Part shown: piece by piece, positions 24,241-36,423 of the stretch | Layout: every line of letters begins with the position of its first letter | How positions within the stretch are numbered: position 1 is the first letter of the stretch | Assembly (NCBI GenBank): GCA_038373885.1 | Contig: JAWZYV010019913.1 | Span: 546,001-610,000, forward strand | Direction: 5' to 3' | DNA: 64,000 bases | Source of the DNA: Cheiracanthium punctorium | Lineage: Eukaryota; Arthropoda; Arachnida; Araneae; Cheiracanthiidae | The notes under the pieces: model-generated | What the model was told of the DNA's origin: nothing | The model's input: only the letters and a program-made list of their open reading frames with translations | Databases searched by the model: none | Translations under genes and position numbers: made by a program

Positions 24241-24437
24241 AAACACTCCGATGAGAACAATGAAAAAAAAAAAAAACATGATTTCCAAAATTCTGAATAA
24301 ATCTGCCCGAAATCTATGAAAATTTTTCAGTTAAATAGAACATAAATATTAAAGAAAACTGCCCGGAGTAGTATGCCAGGAAAAAAGGAAAAATGTTTTG
24401 CCACTTAAATTTAAGAGACCTGGAAACTCAGAATTAC

Positions 24438-24636
24438 CTGCAATGCTTCTTCATAAAGTTCAGGTGATGCTTCATTAAGAGCGTCCAATGCTCTTTCTTG
24501 AGCATTGACTATACGCTGAATAGCATTTATTTCTGCAACATGCTCTCTTCTCTTATACACAGCCCATTCATATTTTAGTTGTATCCTTTCAATCATTTCA
24601 GCTTCAGTAAGAACTGTTGCAGGTCTTGTATAGTCA
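24438..24636 (-). CDS. MRPL40: MRPL40 middle coding exon
   Basis: Internal exon of mL40. The acceptor is TTTTCAG|TGACTA and the donor CAG|GTAATT. Its first base completes a codon with the AG left by the upstream exon (giving serine); 66 codons follow and it ends in phase 0. It encodes the long helical segment: YTRPATVLTEAEMIER, KYEWAVYKRREHV, then QERALDALNEASPELYEEAL. This matches the animal mL40 region where a W-x-x-[YF]-[KR] helix is followed by a glutamate/leucine-rich helix with SPELYEEA. Flanking introns are 6.2 kb (to the 18233 exon) and 4.9 kb (to the 29570 exon). No internal damage seen. Confidence 0.92.
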
Positions 24637-24640
24637 CTGA

Positions 24641-26174
24641 AAATAAATTAATAAATTAAAATAAGTACAAAAGAATTACCTTAAAAACTTTTTTAAAAAG
24701 TGGGAGTATAAGTAAGATGGTGCAAAAATCAAGAATTTGTAGATGGCTCCTAGAAGAAAATTGCCGATGTAAATAATACAAATGCAATGAAAAATGCGAC
24801 AAGCTTTGATGGAAAAGCAGAAAAACTTACAAGAGAAAGTTCATTAAACATGCATAAGAAAGATTGGCATAGTAATAATTAGTGGTTTTACATGGAGTAG
24901 TTTGATCCACTGAAGTTTTCATAAGGTTAAGAATGTGCCACTGGTTGACACTTTTTTGAGTGACTACCCACAAAGTTGCTGAATCCTTCAAAGCTCTTTT
25001 AGGTTAAAAATGGACTACTCATTGAGGATTTTTGAGCACATTTGGTCTTTCTTCTGTTTTTATTAGAGATATGCAGTTTCAATTTGATTATTAAAGTTAT
25101 TACAGTTGTCTGTCTTGATTATGCAAGATGGTTGTTGATAGTCGTTGGGGTTTGGCAACTGCCAATCTCCAGTGACCATCATGAAGTTTTGGTGGGATGA
25201 AAGCAGGTAGATAGGAAATTATCAAAAGTGTGGGAAAGAAGGAAGGATATTTAATTTTGACTAATGACTTTCTAAAAATTGTTTGATTAAAATGACAGAA
25301 ATTCTGTTCAATAAATATTTGAACGATGTAACTTAAAAAAGAAAAGTTTGAAAAATTCTACAAGCTAAGACTTAAATAAATGATAATTTGTTTTATTAGG
25401 AATGGCTTTACTATTTATCTCTCTATATAAAATGCTTGCATGATTCAAAATCAGGCTTCATTTCTAAAGAAAAGAATGAAAGATGGTAACAGCAACAGTT
25501 TACAAGCAGTACAATTATTTGAAATATACTCTGTTTTATTTTTAAAAAAGAGGAACAAAAAAAGTATCCAGTAATAAATGTGTGCTTATGTTCATTTAGT
25601 GATATTTTCTATTCAATAAGTAAGAATTTAAGAACCCATTCACATTTAAAAATATAAATCATCATTTCACATTAGAGCCATCTGCATTCATCAGTTGTAA
25701 GATGAGATTTAGCAGTTTTTTTTTTTTTAAACATTCTTTGAAATATATTCCTTGTTATGAAAGAGGAAGTCCAAAAATCCTATTATGTAATTTGCAAATG
25801 GTCAGATGAAAATGATGACGAATGCCATTTGCATCCCTTAAAATTGTATCCAATGCCTCCATGCCTGATAGCTTTTGACAAAACATCACTAAATTTCGAG
25901 AGAAATCACAAAATCCTAACATTATCCAGTAGGAATTTTTGTGATTTATAGCTCATGCTCTAATTAACCAATTTACATGAGACAAAATGCAAACATTGAT
26001 AATTTAATTTCAACAAAAAGCACTAAATAGCAAAGCACTTACTAAACTCAGTTTATAGATCATTTCTAAAATCATACAAATTTTTATAGATGAAAACAAT
26101 TCATTTTCAGTCTTCTAACAGACTTGCATTTCTCAATATATTCACTATCATTATTAATTACATAATGCTCAATA
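24641..26174. other. MRPL40 intron 2, left part
   Basis: AT-rich. It holds a decayed hairpin copy (25128-25180). No exon recognised. Confidence 0.45.
25128..25180. repeat. Older copy of the 40304-40353 hairpin repeat
   Basis: GGTTGTTGATAGTCGTTGGG followed by TTTGGCAACTGCCAATCTCC aligns with the hairpin at 40304-40353 and its left flank (TGATTATGCAAGATGG against TGATCGTGCAAAATGG). Arm pairing has decayed. Confidence 0.6.
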
Positions 26175-26176
26175 TA

Positions 26177-27053
26177 CAGGGTGTCCATAATTAAAGTCCC
26201 ACTTTCACAAGGCCACAAAAAAAGAACCACTGGTCAGAATGACTTCAAATATGAATTGAATATACTGGAAGAAGGGGGAAATGATTTGGCATAATAAAAA
26301 AAAAGTTCCAAAATGTATCAATAGATGGCGCTGAAGCAGCATAACGAAAGTGGATGTGGCTCCAGTTGGCATTTTGAATCGAAATATGGCTACAAGTAAA
26401 ATTTTGAATCAAAATATGACAGCTTTGGCATGAGTTGCACAGTAAACCAACAGTAGTGTTCAATGTGCATGTGTGTTTGGGTCGTTTAATGGAAAAATGA
26501 GTTCCAAGTCAGTCAACAGTTGTGGCACTGTTAGTTGAAAGCCAATCCACCATGGCAAGGTCGTACCACATTGGATGAGAAAAATTGGTTTTTAATTGGC
26601 CTTGGGCCAAAAACTGCATAAAAAGCAACAATGAAAATGCCTGTTAATTATCGCTAGACGTGCAGCAGACAGGTTCAATATAATATGCCTTCCACCATTC
26701 TCCGTCACAAGCTGAAAGCGATAAGCAGCATGTTCCACAACAGATCGGAGTGTCTCAGGGGTGACGTTGCTAATGTGTTGCATAATCCGTGTTTTCAATT
26801 CAGCTAAATTTGCAATCGGGCCACTGTACACAAAATTTTTAAGATAACCCCACAGCCAGAGGTCACAAGGATTGAGGTCTGGTGATCTTTGAGGCCAGGG
26901 TGTTGGACAATGACGGCTGATAAGTCGATTATTTCCGAAGTGCCTCTTGAGCAGTTGCATGACTGGCTTTGCGATGTGTGGTGAGGCCCACCAAAAGTAA
27001 GCAATACAAAAATAAACTTCACATAGCTTTAACAGATCCAGTAATGGAACCAT
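26177..27053 (-). mobile_element. Broken mariner-like element
   Basis: One terminus survives: TA at 26175-26176 followed by CAGGGTGTCCATAATTAAAG. The transposase C-terminal part lies at 27053-26592. The other terminus and the N-terminal half are not visible on the minus strand. Plus-strand sequence near 26525-26565 resembles the start of a mariner helix-turn-helix region (LLVESQSTMA), hinting at an internal rearrangement. Intronic in MRPL40. Confidence 0.7.
26592..27053 (-). pseudogene. mariner-family transposase C-terminal half, inactive
   Basis: A 153-codon open stretch. After ASPHIAKPVMQLLKRHFG comes RSPDLNPCDLWLWGYLKN, the third catalytic aspartate region of IS630/Tc1/mariner transposases. 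The second catalytic aspartate should precede GA[SP]PHI, but WW occupies the D-G position, so the triad is lost. The spacing from that position to the SPD aspartate is 37 residues, which fits the DD37D (maT-like) branch. The C-terminus (LKTRIMQHISNVTPETLRSV...) is conserved in mariner relatives. The N-terminal DNA-binding half is absent. Confidence 0.8.
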
Positions 27054-29569
27054 TCAGCAATTCTTACAATACAATCTACTGATCTCTGATCTTACCCAAC
27101 GTTGGCTACACTGAAAAAAAGAACATTGTAGAATCCCACGTCTTTCTCAATGAATCAGGGGTCCAGATATTTCACCAAAGAGGGGACATGTATTTGAATG
27201 CATAGAATAATACAGCAATTTCAAGAAAGCAGCTTTTTCGACATTGAATGATCCTCCTTTTTTCCGGTACTACTTCAAGAAAACCGGGTTAAAACATCTG
27301 GAACTATTTATCACCCCAAGGAGAATCAGGGATTCATCCAGTGAAATTTGAGGATATCCTATTGTTCAAAAGAAAGGGAAACCCTGAAAACAAGACCGTG
27401 CACAATAGCACAATTTTCAAGGAATGGAGCTAAAAAAAAAAAAAAAAAAAATTGCTTTTTCCTAGGATCTTTGCTTGACTAAATTTTCAATCCCAGCTCG
27501 CCCAGATGAAAAAGTTAAACTGAAGAAATTTGTCTTGTTTCAAGAACTGGCCTTAAAAAACTAGAATTGGGCTATTTGTTCAACAAATATGTATATAAAA
27601 TAAACGAACACTTTTTAAAATGAAATATTTGATGATCAAACAAAATGGGGGAGAGGAGGGGGGGCTTGGGCCCCCAGGGCTCACCTCCTGCGTACGTCAC
27701 TGTGTGTACCCAGGGATATAAGAAACAGATGATCCGTTTCATATCCATATCTGAGTATATAAAAACAATTTATCCGTTTTCAGATCTGTATCTGCAGATC
27801 TAACTTTTTAACGATCTGGCACACCTCCAAATAACATATGTGGACTAACAGCTCTTCCTGAGGTGGAAAACAGCTGGTTAATAATTCCAAAAACGTAATT
27901 ATCAAACATAAAACCCGAAACTCTAGAATCTACTCCTCATTTCCAAAAATATCTAACCTCTTTTGAATATTTTTAATTAAGAAAGAGTGAAACACATGCT
28001 TCTGCAAAGCCCACTCCTAGTTTGAAGTGATCTGAAAGATACAATGAAACTGAACATACCACGGGCTTATTTAAAATCAAGCTCTACATTCACAAAACTT
28101 TAAAACTTTTGTGCAGTTTAATTGGCTGCATTAATGTGCAAAGTCAGATTTCATTGACTGCAATCATAAGAAGAGGCCAATTTAATTGAAAGTAACTTTA
28201 TGATGGGATCACAGAACAGAATCATTACATTAGATTAGTTTTGTGATTAAGGCAAAGCTACACAAGGGCTGTATGCCAACGAAAGGGGCATCTTGGGCTT
28301 TTTACAGGGGTTATAATATGTTTTTCTATGTTACCGCTGGAGAAAATCACTCAAAACTCCAGACCATAAGATTGACAGCCACATGACAGGCCCGAAAAAA
28401 AAAAAAAAAAGAATCAAATTTTTGCCTGCTTTGATAACTGATGTCATACTTGTTAAAAGCAAAACAGTAAAAAGGAAAAAGTGTTTAAGTAAAATTTTTC
28501 AATCTCCACGTTAAAAAATTCAGCTTTGCCACATGGTGACCATTAATTACAAACTCGAATGTGAGTCAATATGAAAAAACCCTGAAATTTAATCATGTAT
28601 TTTAAATTGAAGAAATAGTCAAATGGCCACAAAAAAGATATTCTTACATACATAACAAACAGACAATAAATGTATTGTTGAAATTATTGAGAAAGAGCAT
28701 ATTATTTTCATTAACAATTTTACAATAGCTGATGAAAAATGAATAATTTAGCTGAAGTGTTTGTGAATAAGTTTTTCACAAACACATGCAAATATTATAG
28801 GTACATTTGATCTTGAAAACTAACTAACTACCAAAAATCATAAGTGTATTTCAATATCATAAATTTGCAAAAAATTAAAAATAAAAATATAAAAATATGA
28901 CCCTTTTTTCCCTCCTACTGCATTAGAGATAAACAGGGGAAAGAAGAAAAAAGTTTTCCAGAAGACCAGAAAAAAGTACTATTTTCTAAAAGACTTATGG
29001 AAAATCTGGAAAAGTTTGGAGGTATATAAAAGGAAGAGAAAGAAAATTCAATAGGAATGTTTGAAAACCTGGAATGATCATTAAAAAAGAAAAAAAAAAC
29101 TGAAAAACTTTGAAAACAGTTAGGTCTGTAATTATGACATTTTTTTTTTGAGGAGAGGAGGTGGAAAACTTTTAATTAGAAATTAATGTTTTATATCTTG
29201 TAAATAAAGAACATCAATGTTGAAAGACTATCCATGAAGATATCTAAGTAATACAAATAACAATAAGCAAGTAAAATTTGTATTCTGGTGCCCTGTTTAC
29301 GCTTTTGAAAACAAGCTTGAAATAATTAAATTTTCACAATTAATTTCTATAAAAAAAAAAACTGAATTGATGGATTTTTATTCGTTTTTCAAGGTGCAAC
29401 TGGGTTGCCAGGTGAATGGGACAAGTGTCATGAGCCAATAATGGCCCATGGGATAGAGGTTGTGCATCCCTGATTTAAATCAAAGTTTTTTTTGGAAAAA
29501 TTAGTTGATTCAAATCATGATTAAAAAACTACTGATTTAAATCATTTACACCCTGTTAAGCAAACATAC
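27054..29569. other. MRPL40 intron 2, right part
   Basis: AT-rich. Near 27655-27705 a G-rich block followed by CTCACCTCCTGCGTACGTCACTG looks like one end of a hAT-like element (CAGTGACGTACGCAGGAGG inverted); I did not find its partner. No exon seen. Confidence 0.45.
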
Positions 29570-29737
29570 CTGTCTCTGAAAATCTTCCTAGGAACTTCTA
29601 ATTCTGAAATGGGCTTGTATTTTTTGGCAACTTTTTCCAACCGTCTAATATCTCTTTGAACTCTTCGTATCCTTTTTTCAGCTCTTTCTTTTATAACTTG
29701 TGGATCCAATTTCTTCTTCTTTTTCAATGGTTCTGCT
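29570..29737 (-). CDS. MRPL40: MRPL40 upstream coding exon
   Basis: Encodes the start of mature mL40: AEPLKKKKKLDPQVIKERAE, then RIRRVQRDIRRLEK and PISELEVPRKIFRDR. The AEPL-poly-lysine-LDP motif right after the targeting peptide is characteristic of animal mL40. The acceptor is TTTTAG|AGCAGAA (an alternative two bases downstream is possible); the donor is GACAG|GTATGT, leaving phase 2, which matches the next exon. The upstream mitochondrial targeting sequence must come from an exon further right; a candidate lies at 35425-35397. With the two downstream exons this yields about 179 residues, similar to mature mammalian mL40 plus a slightly longer tail. Confidence 0.92.
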
Positions 29738-29823
29738 CTAAAATATAAAGAAAATAATTAAAAGTAATAGTTTGCTTCACTTTTTGGTTATAATGTTTTT
29801 GAAGTACGTAAATTATAGTAATA

Positions 29824-31139
29824 CTAGGGGCTAAGGCCCCCAGACTCGCTACACTCGCTTTTCGTATGAGGGAATTTCATTCGGCCCCTAATATGGCTTA
29901 TTCGTAAAAAAAGACAGAATTTCAACAGACAAAACCCGTAGATTGGATCAGATAGAATGTTACTGAGCTACATATTGCTTGGTTCTTGCATGTTCATTGG
30001 TACATAAAAATTTAAACTTCACACTACAGTAGACCCCCTCCCCCTCATAACACGGAAGATATTTTGTTATGGGAATCCGTCTTGTACGGGTCCTGAGCTA
30101 TACTCCACCTGGAGTGCGGACTCCGCTTATAATCGCAGGAAAAATTATTTGCCCTCCTCAGAAACACAACGATATTTAATGTTGACATTCAAATTTATAT
30201 TAATTAGGAGCTAAAGCATAATAAAATCAGAACATCTGTTTCAGCTGTATTGTAAAACCTATTGGACACCTTGCGAATTTGCCACCCATGGCGATTTTTC
30301 ATTCTTTGGCGACTTGCATACATGTAAAGTTAATAAAAGCTACGGAACAAATAGGATAGCTTGCCACCAATGGCGACTTTTCATTATTTGGCGATTTACA
30401 CATGCTCACAACCTATAATTACTGTTCAGTTAAGGTTACCGGAAAATCGTTATCCATATTTTCATTTACATAATCGTTTGCAGATTGGCGTACTTAGCAC
30501 CACGAATTATACCATCTCGTCGCGCTAGCAAAATATTCAAAGTGTACTATAACTGCTATAATGACATAGTTAATGCCGCCAATATTTCTACTGGTAGCAA
30601 ATAATCCAGCTGGACCGAACCGGCTTTAAAATAATTTGCATTTTAATTATTTTTCATTTTCAAGATATTAGTTATTCTGTTTTGGAAAAACGAATAATCA
30701 CTCATTCTAAACTTCTCTTGTCTAAGCGAACTTACTATTTGAAAATTGTCAACTTTGTGTAACACATTTTGAGTTATTTCATATAGTTTTTATTTTGGCG
30801 TAAAATGGGCATAATTCTAACTCATGTTTGTAAATTTCACGCGATTCTAGATAGTTGGAAACGCTTTGTTGCGAAGGAATGAATGATTTTAAGCCAAATC
30901 TGGCAACCATTATGTTAATTTTTTCAGTTTTTTATTAATATCTTCTAAAATAATTCAATTTTCGAAATTTAAGTCAGCTTAGCAGGTTCCTCGGAATTTT
31001 TCGAATCTGTGGGCACCTTAGTTGAAATTCAAATCCCCATGGTTTAGGAGGAGATAGGCCAACAAGCTTTGGTTGTTGGCCTATCAACAACTATTGGAAA
31101 CAGCGCCAGCGGCCTTTACTTTTTTTTAGAATAGAGAGA
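29824..31139 (-). mobile_element. Non-autonomous Helitron H2, copy a
   Basis: On the minus strand it begins TCTCTCTATTCTAAAAAAAA (preceded by A) and ends with a stem GGGGC-CTTA-GCCCC running into CTAG, then T. A|TC...CTAG|T is the Helitron pattern. 1316 bp, no Rep/helicase. The second copy at 52063-55057 is about 95% alike by eye but interrupted. Near its middle (about 30024) it includes pogo-like CAGTAGACCCCC sequence. A short hairpin (ATAGGCCAACA / TTGTTGGCCTAT, 31056-31083) is present here but absent from copy b. Confidence 0.85.
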
Positions 31140-31362
31140 TTCTCAATACTGGATAATCGGTACATTATTCTTGGATGGAGCAAAAATTAAGCTTCGGGGT
31201 AGAAATCCTTTTTCTTGCAGTTGAATCATGCTCTTTTGCTGTTGAATGTGACTCACTATTGATACCACACTCAAGTCTTATTTAAGGATTCTTCTCTTCT
31301 AGGAGTAGGATCAAACTGCCTTTAGCAGGCAGAGATAGTTACTGAACCATGTGATGAAGATA

Positions 31363-33506
31363 CAGTACAGGACCAATTATCCGGAATCAATTTTACCCAA
31401 CCCTTTCCGGATAACTGAATTTTCCGGTTTTCTGGAATCGACCGGTAGCACCATCTATTGGCAGTTTTCATATTTAAAAGTTTTGTTTACAACCTACGTT
31501 ATATCGGGAGCAATCTATAACAAAAACATAACATGGCAGATAAATGTACCTTAAAATTACATTTAAATAAATAAAAAAAACACTTACCTGTGTATTATTT
31601 AGTAGTTTCAATCATATAGCAATAAAAAAATGACAAATTTTTTCTCTATCAACATGCCCCCCCCCCCCCTGGAAAAAGATATCTAAAGATTACTTTAAAA
31701 AAAAATAATAACTGAATAAAGCAGAACTAATTTTTTTATTAAACATTTCATGTACTTTTAACTGTTTCAAATTAGTTTTCTGCTTGCAGTTCCGATATTT
31801 AATTTATTTTATAATATAAATCATGATTACTTTACACTAAAACAATAAATTGGACTGTAAAACTTTAATCTAATCTGAAATTTACCCAAACTAAGAATTT
31901 ATATTGTGGCCTACGAACTGAACTGTATCATTTGTATCATAATTTGAAGGTGGTGGCCGCTTATGATTTAAGTACAACTTCTCAAATCCGGAATCCGCTG
32001 GAACTTTAACCGATTCCCGGATGACATGAAATTTTTTTCGGATTATAAGAAACCTATAATAATCAAATATAAAAAAGTGGCTGGCAAAAGCACCCTCATC
32101 TATAACAAATCAGTAGCATGTATAGTTTATTCCCCATTTGGGGGGGGGGGGGGGATCCGTATTTTAATGATAGTTGAGTTAATATAAATGTTTTAAAATA
32201 CATGTTTTATAATAATTGTCTTTATATTTTTGGAGGGGGGCGCAGCCCGCCTCTGCCCCCTTCTTAAATACACTCTTGATGTGTTAATCGTTTAATACTG
32301 AAACAAATACCCTTTTATAAATTTATTATTACGGTAAAAAACATACAATTAATGTGCATGTTCAGAATAAACGCTGATCACTCCCTTAAACCCAAATGCA
32401 AACAAATACAATACAGAAAAAAAATAAAACATTCAACATAGCATTCAAAGCCCTAAAAACAAACAACTTCGATGTCTGCTTCATATAGTCCATATTACGT
32501 AATCAAACTTGCTTCCAGCCCAAGTGTGTTTATTTAAACTCTCCTCCCCCCCCCTCTTCCTTTACATTTTTTTCGCTTCTTTCCATTTAACAAGCAAAAC
32601 GTTCTGGGCCTGCCCCTCGATTCTTGTAAATGTGTATGTGCTTTTTGACACAGTGTGGATAAGATCTTTTCAATCTGCTTTATTGCCATTGATAGATTCC
32701 CTTTGTTTTTGTTTTTTGCAAGTGATTGTCTGCCTGGGGCATCCCAACCCACTTAAAGACTGGTTTTTTTTTTTACAATTATGCTTTTTTTTTTTTAAAT
32801 GTTAGAAAACCTGTCCTGACACTATTTCTTTTAAACAAGAATAATGTTTTCTGTTCCTGGTTTTAGTAATTATAAATGAAATTGCAAACACTTTAATATT
32901 CACCAGAATTGAATTGGAAAGCAAACCCACCCACCCCGAAACAGATTACACAAATGCAAAAAGGAAACTGGCCAGTACAAAAGCGGTGGGCGGACGAAAA
33001 TATCGTATGCCATCTGCCTCAAAAGTGCACATACATCTTTGGGATTTGAATGCAGTGACTATAAAACCTTCTATAGTAAAACTAACTAAAAGCTGTTTGA
33101 AAAAAAAAAAAACCCAAGCATAAAATGTCTTGAAGTCTTCATTATGTTTTTTGGTGGGCTTTCCAATCATTTGCATTTTGTAGGTAGATACACAAAAAAA
33201 TCTTTTTTTTTTTTTTTTTTTCTTTTTGGTTAATTATACCAATTTATTATTATTTGTGAAGGCCGAATTTTTGTAGAAATTCCGTATTTATGGAAGTCCG
33301 GATTTAGGAGAGGTTCCTACTTTACAATTACAATTCTAGAGAGAAAACTATTCTCAGAGTCTATTCCTTAATTAAAATTTTTCTCTTGTTTGAAAATTTG
33401 GTGGCGCCATCCTTATCGATGACAGAAGAAAAACTATTCCCGGCCCTATCTTTAAATTTTTTTCCAGTTCCATTTTCTGGATTCCGGTTTAATTGGTCCT
33501 GTACTG
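31363..33506. mobile_element. pogo/Tigger-like TIR element, 2.1 kb, no transposase seen
   Basis: Left end CAGTACAGGACCAATTATCC, right end the inverted counterpart (GGTTTAATTGGTCCTGTACTG), each flanked by TA (31361-31362, 33507-33508). TA targets and CAGT... ends fit the pogo/Tigger group. Similar CCGGAAT/GGATTCC phrases recur inside near 31990 and 33480. A G-run block at 32140-32275 looks like another element. I see no DDE transposase or CENPB-type domain. Confidence 0.7.
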
Positions 33507-33847
33507 TAGTAAACAAATGGGCACATGATGCTCCTCAGGCCAATCACAGCAAGTTTTATCATTTTTCATTCTCCTACCCTTGGAAAAATATATGGACTTT
33601 TCTTAAAATAGGAATTGTGCAAGGATTGCAGAAACTACATTTGCAAATGAAGAATGGAGGGGGCATGGGACCTAGACCAATCCCTGAGAAGTCTCAGGAT
33701 TCATTTGCTCTTAAGAATACGACTCATAATGGTAGCACACCTGGGAAATTATTTGAGGAATTTCAATGCATTTCCAAAAATAAATAAATACAAGGTAAAA
33801 TTGTAAAACTTTACCTTATTTTATTTATTTATATTGTCTGAGAACTG

Positions 33848-34012
33848 GGTACTTACGTATTATCCCAGCAGTCATTCCCGCCAGACTATTTTGGTGCGAA
33901 ATATGCTGGCAAACTGTTGCCAATAGTATTCTGAACCATCCATATGTCCCGGAATTTATCATGGCATAAAATCGCTTGTCTTGGTGGGCCGCTGGGATAA
34001 TACGTAAGTACC
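33848..34012. mobile_element. MITE of the GGTACTTACG family, copy 1
   Basis: Perfect 19-bp inverted ends GGTACTTACGTATTATCCC, flanked by a perfect 8-bp duplication GAGAACTG (33840-33847 and 34013-34020). 165 bp. Interior phrases CATTCCCGCCA and GTTGCCAATAGTATTC are shared with the copy at 48904. Eight-bp targets allow hAT, Merlin or P-type superfamilies; the GG start does not match usual hAT ends. Confidence 0.9.
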
Positions 34013-34020
34013 GAGAACTG

Positions 34021-35396
34021 TACATATTTTAGTAATCAGTTTAAAAATTTTCAATATTTAATTTTTTTTAATTATCATACACTACCCATTTTGATTCTAT
34101 GGATATGCTAAAATTGAAACAGCAATTTACAGTAAAAGGGAGTTTTATTCTCAATAGGTTCATTTCACACTTTCTAGAACCTCTAGAAAAATTACAAAAG
34201 CCACAAACTTTTCTGGTTTTAGGATTTTTAAAAAAAAAAAAAAAAATACACATTTCTAAATGTAACCTTTGAGTGCATATAAAGTCTTTTTTTAATTGTT
34301 TAGTACAATGGGTGCCAATTTTTGCTTTCATTGAAAACCTTTTAATTTGAGATTAAAAAAAAAAAAAAGTCATAGTATTGTTTGAGGAGCACAATAAAAT
34401 TTAAGAATTTAAATTTCTTTGGAACTGTTATCAATTAAATCTACCAGTTACAGAATAGATGTAAGTAACAGTTTGTATATGTAATTATAGATCATTATAC
34501 ATTACAGTAGTCTTAACGAATCTCTTTATAGAAAAACTTGTTTAAATAATTCTGCACCTTTCAAAACATAGAAAGATCAATTTTAATATGCACACGCGAA
34601 ATATTCCAAAATGCAGTAAACAGACAAAAATGATACTCTAAGACAGGGATGACCAACAAGTTAATCGGTCAATCGCAAAGCCAATTTTAATAGCTTATTC
34701 AAGATTTTTTTACTTAGCAATTGATTAGACTGCATAATAAATTGAGCACTAACTTAGGATCCTGGATGGGGGTCATCATTAGTATCTTTCTCCGGATATA
34801 CATAAATTATACATTTAATTATGATTTCTCAATTAGAGATATGCAAACTTGGTCTTTCTGTCAATGTTCAGGCAGTAAAATAAATCCTCAATCCGTGTTT
34901 ATACCATCGTCAGATAAAAGAAAAACTATCTGCGAACATAATCTAAAATTATCTGCAAACTCATAACAGCTCGTGATAACTGACTAGATAGTGCGTATAT
35001 GAACACGTGTATATCCATATACGTACACATCTGTGCAATGAGCTTGTGCTATAGTGACTTAAAAACATTTCTTTTAGGTAACTATCCATCTTCAGAAAAA
35101 AAAATAAGCTTGGAATTACCGGAAAACTATCTGCAAGGCCTTTGAATGTATTCACGCACGGCATGCGGCTACATTGTCTGACTATGCTTTATACAAAGCT
35201 AATTCGAATTAATACCAATAATTAATAATGTTGCCTTAATTCCCTTGTATGTGATTGTTTTGGCCACTTATTATTTTTTTTTTTTTTCATAAGTAGCTAT
35301 GCATCTTTGAAAATATAATTTGTTTATCTACTCAGCTTACTAAAGACCATCTTGTACTGACCTAGTCTGTATTTCACACTTTCCCTTCCCACTTAC
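34021..35396. other. Unassigned AT-rich DNA
   Basis: If the candidate exon at 35397-35425 is right, this is MRPL40 intron 1. No other feature seen. Confidence 0.4.
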
Positions 35397-35425
35397 AAGT
35401 GGAATGTGCGACATTGGAAATTCAT
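35397..35425 (-). CDS. MRPL40: Candidate first coding exon of MRPL40
   Basis: On the minus strand an ATG opens nine codons (MNFQCRTFH) plus two bases, then a donor GTAAGT. A stop codon lies directly upstream in frame. The phase (two bases left) fits the acceptor at 29738 exactly, giving MNFQCRTFHL-AEPLKKKKK. Animal mL40 often has a FH[TL] phrase just before AEPL. Joined, the four exons total 570 bp, i.e. 189 residues plus stop. Against it: the targeting peptide would be unusually short and the donor lacks the preferred G at -1. Another exon beyond the window is possible. Confidence 0.3.
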
Positions 35426-35574
35426 TTAAGAATGAAACTCTGTATAACAATAGTACTCCTTTAGGGTGTTCACCACTTAATATATTAGCATCCAATGGGG
35501 GGCAGGTCGTTCTGAGAAAAAAGCCTTTGAAAATTCATACTCAACTTATATACTCATCAGTAAGAACATTTGTC

Positions 35575-35607
35575 CATGGCCAGTTAGCTCAGTCAGAAAG
35601 GTGCTGT
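35575..35607 (+). repeat. tRNA-like 5' fragment
   Basis: GGCCAGTTAGCTCAGTCAG resembles the 5' acceptor/D-arm of a tRNA or a SINE head (A-box TTAGCTCAGT). It breaks off before any anticodon arm and runs into C and A tracts. Not a functional tRNA. Confidence 0.45.
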
Positions 35608-35684
35608 TAAGAAATGTTACCCCCCCCCCCCCAAAAAAAAAAAAAAAAAATTCAATGAGAGGGCTGAGATTGTTTTTGCATGGA

Positions 35685-36423
35685 CAGGGTGTATACTAAA
35701 TTTCTGAAAGTTGATTTTCTGACTTTTTCCGGACTTTCGGGAGCTTCTCGGAAAAATTTCCTGACCATATATGTATCTCATTTCAGGAAATTTCTCAACA
35801 GTACCACCCTCTTTTTATATTTAAATACTTTGCTGTAACTTGAAGTAAATTTTCAACTGTAATATAATTATTGATACACTTAAGTTAGATAGAAAAGAAA
35901 TTACTATGAGTTTTAAATAAGATAACGGATGGTTCAGATTTTACCACTATTGAACATTACTACTTTTGCTACAGGTGGTACTTATGCGATATCTAGATGG
36001 CACTATTAAATGCAGATGTCTAATTTTTAGCACTTTTTATCTTTTGGTCTACTACACTTCAAATCTGAAAGAATATAGATACAGAGTGATACTAATGAAA
36101 ATTTTCTAATTTTACCACAGGTCAAAGAGAACTAGCTTTTTGACCCTTCTGGCACAAGAAACACCCCACCACAGAATGTAAAACAAGTGTGAGTATTGTA
36201 TACTTCAAACACTCTGAATCATTTATTCTGTCTAAACATAAATCTATCAGCATTTCTCACTCTGGAGTCTGGATAGAGAGCAAGACCAAAAAAATAAAAG
36301 AAAGACAGAAAGAAAAGAAATAGAAATTTTTATATGGAGGAAAATTTATTCTTTGAAAATTTTCTTGATCCATTTTGCATTTTCCAGTCTTTTTCTAGAT
36401 TTTCCTGACAGGTATACACCCTG
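35685..36423. mobile_element. CAGGGTGTCTACC-family TIR element, copy C
   Basis: Begins CAGGGTGTATACT and ends GTATACACCCTG. 739 bp. It aligns with copy B along its length and shows the empty sites of the two MITEs nested there. No transposase and no convincing target duplication. Confidence 0.75.

Noticed and set aside
31580..31660. Strong donor ACAG|GTAAGTG on the minus strand as MRPL40 exon 1
   Set aside because: Upstream frames hit stops within a few codons, and it lies inside a pogo-like element.
33386..33787. 133-codon plus-strand frame
   Set aside because: Crosses the right terminus of the TIR element at 33506 and has no recognisable domain.
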